Below are positions 56,998 through 64,000 of a stretch of 64,000 nucleotides of DNA, piece after piece. Positions within the stretch are counted from its first letter, which is position 1, and each line of letters begins with the position of its first letter. The DNA comes from Strobilurus pachycystidiatus (taxonomy: Eukaryota > Basidiomycota > Agaricomycetes > Agaricales > Physalacriaceae), in assembly GCA_019915135.1 (NCBI GenBank), contig JAHLMK010000015.1:1240001-1304000 (forward strand). The letters are read 5' to 3'. The translations under genes and the position numbers were made by a program. The notes under the pieces are model-generated. The model saw nothing but the letters and a program-made list of their open reading frames with translations, had not been told where the DNA came from and made no database searches.

Positions 56998-59078
56998 TGT
57001 CAATTGTACTTTTCTTCTTCCCGGTTGCGATGCTTGCGACACGCTACGAGTTAACTCTGCTCGATGTCACTGCGTTTGTTCTGCTCTTAGCCCTTCTTCA
57101 GCGGATATGGGGCTCAAAGAGGCTGCCCGCTCCGTTTCCTCCTGGACCCAAAGGTTACCCACTGATTGGCAATCTGTTTGATGTACCACCTGTTGCACCA
57201 TGGTTAACCTTCGCAGAATGGGGTGATCTCTACGGTCGGTCTCTGTATATTTTGTCACCCATAACCATCTTCTCACAGAGGTTAGGCTCACTGGTGTCCA
57301 TTAATGTATTCGGTCAGCGAATGGTCATTATCAACTCCGCAGAAGTGGCTGCAGACATGCTTGACAAGAAAGGCGGCATTTATTCAGATCGACCTGTCAT
57401 TCCTATGGGTGGTGAACTAGTGGGGTGGAAAAACACGCTAGTTCTATTGCCGTATGGCGCCCGTTTCCGCTCCTTCCGTCGTATGGCGCATCAGCTATTT
57501 GGGAACCAGGCTACGATGAAACAGTTTCACCCTGAGGAGGAGAGAGAGACGCGGAGATTCTTGAAGCGCCTCTTGACGAAGCCGTCGGACCTCGGTGAGC
57601 ACATTCGAAAGTACGCGTCTGATTATAGCCCTCCATCGGACATGGTCTCACGGCGTTCTCTTCAGGACAGCCGGAGCTATCATCCTGCATATTTCCCATG
57701 GATATGAGATCCAAGAAGAGAACGATCCATTTATAAGTTTGGCAGACGCGGCCACCAGTCAATTTTCACTCTCTACTAGCCCAGGCAGCTTCGTTGTCAA
57801 TCATATACCAATTCGTTAGTCAAGTTTGATGCTATTCTGATGGTTGATACTAATCCTGTCGTTCAGTACGCCATATCCCCGAGTGGCTACCAGGAGCAGG
57901 ATTCAAGCGAAAGGCGAGAGAATGGGCTGACACTCTCAACCGTACAATCGATATGCCATACAATCTCGTCAAACAACAGATGGTAAACTCCATCGCACCG
58001 AGACGGAGCTGTGACTGATATGTCTATTCTAAGGCAGCAGGGAAGGCACCACTATCGCTCACCTCGAGTCAGCTGGAAGGAAGGACAGTAACTACCGAGG
58101 AAGAATTCGACATCAAGTGGCTAGCCGGTTCTCTGTACACTGGCGGAGCAGATACCGTAAGTCTTTGGTCTATCCATGTCATTTCGACATTGAAATGAAT
58201 ATGCAATAGACGGTGGCGTCGATTTATGGGTTCTTCAAAGCCATGATCATGTTTCCGGACGTCCAAAGCAAGGCAAAAGCTGAACTTGACGCCGTGATTG
58301 GCAATGAGAGGCTGCCGACATTCGAGGATCGAGAGAAGCTTCCCTATGTGAACGCTGTTGCTCTTGAAGTACTGCGCTGGCATACTGTTGCCCCAACAGG
58401 TATGTCCCCTCCCATCAAAGTGCGCCACCTACTTATGTGCGTTCACGGAAAGCCGTAGCTCATCGGAACATTGCGGACGATATCCACGACGGATATTTCA
58501 TTCCCAAAGGCACGCTTGTATTGGTCAACCTATGGTCAGTCTTCCATGTGTATCCACGCATGTTGCCGTTAATGCTGAGATAGGAAAATGCTCCACGATG
58601 CCTCAGTCTACCAAAATCCCTTCGAATTCAGACCCGAACGGTTCCTGGGGTCTAATCCGGAGCCGGATCCGCGTAACTTGTCGTTCGGTTTTGGGAGACG
58701 GTACGCAGTAAATTCATCGTGGAGATTTGCTCTCGAACTGACGACTGGAATTCTAGGATCTGTCCAGGTAAGAAGAACTTCCCTGGTCGTTCATCGTGCT
58801 GATGGGTGCTCTAGGACGTGTATTAGCGGATGCGTCGATATTCATCTCCTGCGCCATGTCGTTGGCGGTCTTTGACATTGAGAAATACACAGAGAACGGT
58901 TTCACCTTCGAACCAGACATGGAACAGAGTACAGGGACAATCAGGTGCGTAGAGTTTGTGTCATTGTGGATGGATGCAATTCTTCTCATCGCTTCTACTT
59001 AGCCACCCATCGGCCTTTGAATGCGTGATAAAACCACGCTCGGAGAAGGCTGTTGAATTGATCAAACAGGACATTTAA
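56998..59078 (+). CDS. Cytochrome P450 monooxygenase
   Basis: ER-anchored heme monooxygenase. It starts [19 protein letters not shown] (membrane anchor), then the proline hinge [16 protein letters not shown], then WGDLYG joined over an intron (ending AG at 57281) to [13 protein letters not shown], and [16 protein letters not shown]. The I helix is [12 protein letters not shown] joined to [12 protein letters not shown] (oxygen-binding GADTT). The ExxR motif is in [14 protein letters not shown], the PERF motif is [10 protein letters not shown], and the heme loop is LSFGFGRR joined to ICPG joined to [14 protein letters not shown]. The 11-nt exon 58757-58767 between introns 58701-58756 and 58768-58814 carries the heme cysteine. 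It ends [12 protein letters not shown]. It looks intact; the substrate is unknown and no biosynthetic core enzyme is adjacent. Confidence 0.92.
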
Positions 59079-59624
59079 TTTTAACTGAGACGGAAAGGGT
59101 TACGACTCAGTTATTTGTTGATCATCCTAAGTATGTATAATATAATTACCATCACAGAGAGGCGAGCCTTCTTGTGGCTTGATCCAAGTATACTTGATAC
59201 AAAAATGTCTTGATTTTCTGGGTCTAGCCGCCGACTCATGATCATATGTGCGCACTCGTGTCTCTGACTGTTTGACAGGGACATCACAGATACGAATATG
59301 CAATGCACAGTATACTGGAAAAAATCGCTATGATCTATGCGAGGTCCGACCGGTGGCTGGCGGGCCATTGGCAAGGGCCAAGGCTAAGCGATTGACCCTT
59401 TTCTGCATTTGTTGTATTTTGAGCACCAAATCTGTTTGATTTGTTACCAAAGCGTTACTTGCTGTAGATCGTACTATCGACCACTTACATAAATCTCGTG
59501 AGACAGACCCGCCACAGGCCGAGAGTCCTTTCTACCTCTTTCCACCACCTTCTCAGTGTGCTCGCCGTTGTTTGACGCGTCTCCCCCCGTCCACTATATC
59601 CAGGGGAAGCCGTAGAGCCTCGCC
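59079..59624. other. Intergenic region
   Basis: About 545 bp between P450 and the CAF-1 subunit gene. No gene or repeat recognised. Confidence 0.4.
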
Positions 59625-62427
59625 ATGCGCTTCCGCACCCTCGAAATCCGTTGGCACGACTCCAAGCCCATCTCGACCTGCGACTTCCAGCCGACCACCT
59701 TCAAGAAGGCGCGTCCCCAGCAAAATGGGAGCGACATCAACGGCATGGAATGGGCGGAGAAGTGGGCCGAACAGAAGTACCGCCTGGCGACTGGCGGCGA
59801 GGACAATCACGTCAGGGTGCGTCCGGCCGTGGCGTGTCCTCCTTTCAAAGGGTCTCATTTTCACGCAGATATGGATGGTACACCCCAATATACGCCCCGT
59901 CGGCCCGCTTTCGGCGTCGACAACGGCGCCGCCGAGACCTCCACGCGTGGAGTACCTTGCCACTCTCAGCAGGCACTCGGCTGCTGTCAACGTCGTCAGA
60001 TGGAGTCCCAATGGTGTGTGGCTATCCTTGCGATGTTTCGACGACTAATCTGCTTCAATTCTGCTAGGCGAACTTATCGCGTCGGCTGGGGACGGTATGT
60101 TCCTGTATCTTCAACTGCTCCCTTATCCTTACGCGGCTCTTAGACGGCATGATCATCATCTGGGCACCCTCTACAACGCCACAGGCAACGACATATGGTA
60201 GTGATTTGAGCCCAGAGGAGCTGCAGAACGAAAAGGAATACTGGAGAGTGCGCTGCACATTCAGGTCTGTACGCGCATGCTCCGGACTTCAACCTTACCT
60301 AACCAGTGGCCGCGACAGATGTACGTCAATGCAGGTGTACGACCTGGCCTGGAGCCCAACTGGAGAATATATCATCGCCGGAAGCACAGATAATGCTGCC
60401 CGTGTTTTCCAAGCGACTGATGGTAAAGATATCACCTGCCATTCTAAGGATACCATTCATTCCTCCGACAGGCAAATGCGTTCACGAAATTGCAGAACAC
60501 AATCACTTTGTTCAAGGCGTATCGTGGGATCCTCTCAATGAGTACATTGCCACCCAATCATCCGACAAATCTATGCACGTCTACCGAATCAGTACCAACC
60601 GGAATATGTTCGAAGTGCATGCCGTTGGACGGAATCGGGAGATGAGCATCACCACCACGAAACGCCACCACCGCACGCCAAGTGTGGTTAGTGAAGACAG
60701 TCGAGGAAGGCAGGCTACACGGCCCCACTTTGCGCGCCGTGAAAGTACGGCCACTGCTACGAGCGATGTGGAATCTGCACTTGACGACAAGGAGGGCCCT
60801 ATGCTTTGGTCGACCACTGCCACGCCCATCATCTCGGCGAAGGAAACAGCGCCACTTACTCCCGCGACGTCCGTGGCTTCTACTCCCTCGATGTTCCCGC
60901 CTCCTGGTCCTTCTGAGAAAAACATACCTCAGTCATCTTCCCGGCGATCTTCTTTCAGTGGTTCCAATGCCCCGTCTTCGCCCGCACCCTCAAACTTCAG
61001 TCGATATCGATCTCCCAGTCCCATGCCCGCTTTACCTGCCATCAGAACCGCAGCCTGGCTACATGCAGGGGGAGATGGTCACGTTGGATTGTACGGTGAC
61101 GAGAGCTACACGAACTTCTTCCGAAGACTGACCTTCAGTCCCGATGGTGGGCTCCTTGTAACGCCCGCCGGCCAATTTGAAGACCCCGAAGTCGTTATCA
61201 AGGACGATGACGGCGTAAAGCGCGGAAGGAAGTTGCGCCCCACGATTACCACAGAGGGACTGGACGAGGAGGACGGCAAGAGCAATAGCTCTTGTGTCTA
61301 CATTTACACGCGTGCGAACTTTGCGCGTCCGCCTGTAGCACAGCTGCCAGGTCACAAGAAGGCGAGCGTAGGTGTGCGCTTCAATCCGGTACTTTTTGAC
61401 TTGCGCGCTGGCGTTGGCGAAATCGATGGGACGCCTCCGAGTGCTGTCTTGGAGAAGGGGCCCAATGAAGGCGGCATGGAAGTAGACATTATCGATCAGA
61501 GCAAGCCCAGATCTGGATCCCTCCTCGATGTTCCCTCATCTTCCCAGAAGATCGCCGCACCTGCTCCAACACTTCCTGGTGCCTCTGGATCTATGTACAA
61601 CCTCATACAATCCCCCGCACTATCGCCTATGGATGCTCATGGCTTGCGGCCAATAACACCTGCTGCTTCGAAACCTGGGACGCCCATTCATGTGGCCAAT
61701 ACTCCAAGCGCAATGGCTCTTGGTGCCGCTCCTGTTCCTGCGACGGGAACGGTATTTGCCCTGCCTTATCGCATGCTATTTGCTGTCGTGACTATGGACA
61801 CGGTGGCTATATATGATACCCAACAGGCTGGTCCCATATGTCTGCTGACGAAGCTACACTATGACGAGTTCACTGATGCTACGTGGTATAGAAAAATTCC
61901 TTCGCATGCTGGGATTATGACGCTGATCTTCCTACAGGTCGCCAGATGGACAGAGTCTGATATTGTCCTCGCGTGATGGGTACTGCACCCTGATCGTGTT
62001 TGATGAAATCCTCCCCGCCCACGCCACACAGCAACAGGCACTTCAGTTGCAATCAATAGCGCACCATAATTCTGTGCCTATCGACTATACCCCCACTTCG
62101 TCACATCGTCGAAGCGCCTCCATCAGTTCGCGAGCTGGGACTCCCAACGCAACTCCTGGGTTCGGAAGCATGCCTTTGCCATTTGCGCCGCCCACGGCGT
62201 CGAGCTCGAAGTCTACAGGATCCCATACGGAGCCGCTTACACCTGCTGGGAGTGTAGATGGTGCAGAGACGTCCCCAGAGTTCGTTTTCCCACCAAAACG
62301 CGAGAGGGAGGAATCCACAAGTCCAGCAAAAGAAACGAGCACGAGCACGAACGTGAGCGAGGAACAAGAGCCGCCCAAGAAGAAGCGGCGCATCGCGTTG
62401 ACTCGGGTAGGCGATGTGGGTAGTTGA
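59625..62427 (+). CDS. Chromatin assembly factor 1 subunit B (p60/Cac2-type WD40 protein)
   Basis: Nuclear WD40 subunit of CAF-1, which deposits H3-H4 on replicating DNA. It starts MRFRTLEIRWHDSKPISTCD. WD repeats read WAEQKYRLATGGEDNHVR, EYLATLSRHSAAVNVVRWSP then GELIASAGDDGMIIIW, QVYDLAWSPTGEYIIAGSTD then NAARVF, and CVHEIAEHNHFVQGVSWDPL then NEYIATQSSDKSMHVYRI. A long Ser/Pro/Thr-rich insertion follows (about 60660-61060), then FFRRLTFSPDGGLLVTPAG, LPGHKKASVGVRFNP and the last WD repeat DATWSPDGQSLILSSRDGYC, restored by splicing at 61889-61937. The tail is Ser/Pro-rich with a basic KKKRRIALTR end resembling a nuclear signal. The HIRA-like or CAF1B identity rests on the start and last repeat wording. 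Confidence 0.9.
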
Positions 62428-62839
62428 TAAGTTGAGTTCGATCTATGTCTGGCTGTACATTATATCTCTTGTCTTGTCTTGTTTCTTGTGTTTCTGCCCG
62501 CGTCTACTCATCTAGTGTATACTAGCTCCTACCTTAACACTCTCGTAATGACCAAGTAGTAGTCTCACGATTTCTTCACAGACACGCATTTTGCGGTATG
62601 CAGTGCGTACGTACTGTACACTTGTAGTACTTACATACATATTGAGCGCGTGCGCGAGTTGATATTAATGGTGCATACGCGCGAAGTCATCAAGGATTTC
62701 TCATGAGCTCTCAAGACCACCGAGACGTAGCCGATGTCGAGAGCCTGGCCACTAGAAGAGAAGACAAGAGCAAAGTCCATATGAATTTGACATGTCAATG
62801 GAATGCACTCGTGTAAGGCTAAGGCTTGAGCGCTGTTCG
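62428..62839. other. Intergenic region
   Basis: 3' flank of the CAF-1 gene; contains TACTTACAT and GTACGTACTGTAC motifs near 62607-62640. No gene. Confidence 0.35.
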
Positions 62840-63170
62840 AACCATATACAAGGGACGGCGAAGGATCTCTGCTACTGCTTCGGCTGTGAAAGTTCTGCCT
62901 GTTCCTGGCGGACCATGTCAGACGACGATCTGAGCGTGAACGTGAGTATCATCTAGCCACGTATAGACGTACCAAGCCTTCGCCTTGATTCACCAAATTT
63001 GCATCTGACACAATCTTGTTGTGGAACGAGAGTTTCGTGTCACCTCGGCCTTTGATCAGCGTCAAGAAGAAGACCCCCGTGTGATTCTATATGCCTCTTA
63101 GGAAATGCGGTCAGAATACTTGACATCGGCATTCAACACCAAGTGATCCCATGCGTTTTCATCGAGGGTG
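62840..63170 (-). pseudogene. Decayed AAA-type ATPase
   Basis: On the minus strand DENAWDHLVLNADVKYSDRI (from 63163) is followed by a stop, then NLVNQGEGL. A 47-nt GT-AG intron comes next, then IVV, a stop codon (TGA) where a Leu is expected, and the Walker A segment HGPPGTGRTFTAEAVAEI with LRRPLYMV. The order (AWDxLVL ... GEGL-IVL-HGPPGTGKT ... AEAVAE-RRPLYMV) is that of a basidiomycete AAA-ATPase family. Walker B and the rest of the AAA domain are not recognisable below 62850, and two stops interrupt the frame, so this is a pseudogene. Confidence 0.7.
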
Positions 63171-64000
63171 ACAGGTTACATGCTGTCGACGTAGAAATTT
63201 CGCCACTTCTTTGACTCGGAGGCCAGACTGAAATCACTGGGAGAGGTGCATGCCACCTCTCTTCCAGCCCCTTGAGCTTCTAGGTGTTAGGATAAGTCAG
63301 AGACCGGCGCAATATATGATCAGAATCGAATTTAGGTATCTCGTGTATAACATCCCCTCACGTTGGTCAAATGTATCGAGACAAAGACTGGACGTGCAGA
63401 GTCCACAGTGGCAGCCGGATAGACTAGTGTGACGCCTGCACGCTCTGCCAGTGTATCGATAGCCGCATATATGCGCCACATAGATAGATGGACAGCCAGT
63501 TTTACCTTGAATCGCAGCCTTCATATCAGGGGCGTCAATTGGACAAACAAGACTCTTAAGAGTAGTAAGCATACGTTGGCTCGGATTGTTCCTCAAGAAA
63601 GGGAACTAGGACTGTGAAGTTATCAAGAGAATCGGCTACGTGGTCTGTCAGTGCAGACTGTGTCATCGCTCTGATATTCTTGTGAATATATGCGATAATA
63701 TTGCCAATGAAAGCGACCGACTGTCTAAAGTGAGCCGATGCCCCGGCTCGCTTTGCGAACGCAAGAGGTTCTACTTGCGTACTAGGCTCCTAAGTATCAA
63801 CGCCTTTAGACGTGTCGCTTAGCATAACAAACCTGAAGTAGCTCAGTAAGGTCTTGCTGAAGCTGTCAAAGTGTGGCGTAAATAATGTAGTACGTACTGA
63901 TTGGTGTCTTGTAGCGATCCAGAAGTAGTGGGAGGGATCCTCGCGCTCGTGCTTCGCCTCAGGAAGTGGAAACCTCAAAGGGAACCAACTGCCTGTATTT
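63171..64000. other. Right-edge region, possibly more AAA-pseudogene debris
   Basis: No intact gene. If the AAA remnant was full length its N-terminal part would map here on the minus strand; I see only weak candidates such as HFDSFSKTLLSYFR near 63834-63875. Confidence 0.3.

Noticed and set aside
1..64000. CRISPR arrays, bacterial operons, rRNA, complete transposons or retroelements
   Set aside because: None seen; the window is eukaryotic nuclear DNA and no reverse transcriptase, integrase or transposase motif was recognised in any reading frame.

Overview
This window is nuclear DNA of a filamentous basidiomycete, most likely an Agaricomycete (mushroom-forming fungus). The evidence is the gene style: many GT-AG introns of about 45-60 nt, often splitting codons, about 50% GC, and short intergenic gaps. 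The gene set also fits: a class I hydrophobin, a heme-thiolate peroxygenase, an aryl-alcohol-oxidase-like GMC flavoprotein, a multi-intron P450, a GH28 pectinase and a PDR-type ABC pump. I cannot name the species. Most exon coordinates were derived by hand from splice signals, reading frame and family motifs.

Layout. 0-14 kb: an HSF-type transcription factor running off the left edge (-), tRNA-Val(AAC), a GH28 exo-polygalacturonase (-), hexokinase (-) divergent from mitochondrial ribosomal protein uL14m (+), a Zn2Cys6 regulator, a seven-helix membrane protein and an uncharacterised basidiomycete protein, ending with an intron-containing tRNA-Val(CAC). 14-31 kb: a PDR-type ABC transporter, an intronless GC-rich PI-PLC, an MDR dehydrogenase, two uncharacterised genes, a GFA-type zinc protein, and eIF2-beta divergent from ATP synthase gamma. 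31-40 kb: a secreted GMC oxidoreductase next to a secreted peroxygenase, a frame-broken small gene, a SAM methyltransferase, a probable gene remnant and a C2H2 zinc-finger gene. 39.6-45.2 kb is gene-poor with short repeats. 45-64 kb: a coiled-coil protein, two tandem MCT-like MFS transporters, RPB9, the hydrophobin, ribosomal protein eL27, a P450, a CAF-1 p60 homologue and a decayed AAA ATPase.

How the genes relate. Most are ordinary housekeeping genes (HXK, uL14m, eIF2-beta, ATP3, RPB9, eL27, CAF-1) interleaved with accessory genes; there is no single operon-like pathway. The clearest functional pairing is the GMC oxidase (potential extracellular H2O2 source) beside the peroxygenase (H2O2 user), on the same strand and both with signal peptides. 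The most unusual structural feature is catalytic motifs on micro-exons: the P450 heme-cysteine motif on an 11-nt exon and the GH28 catalytic histidine motif on a 15-nt exon.
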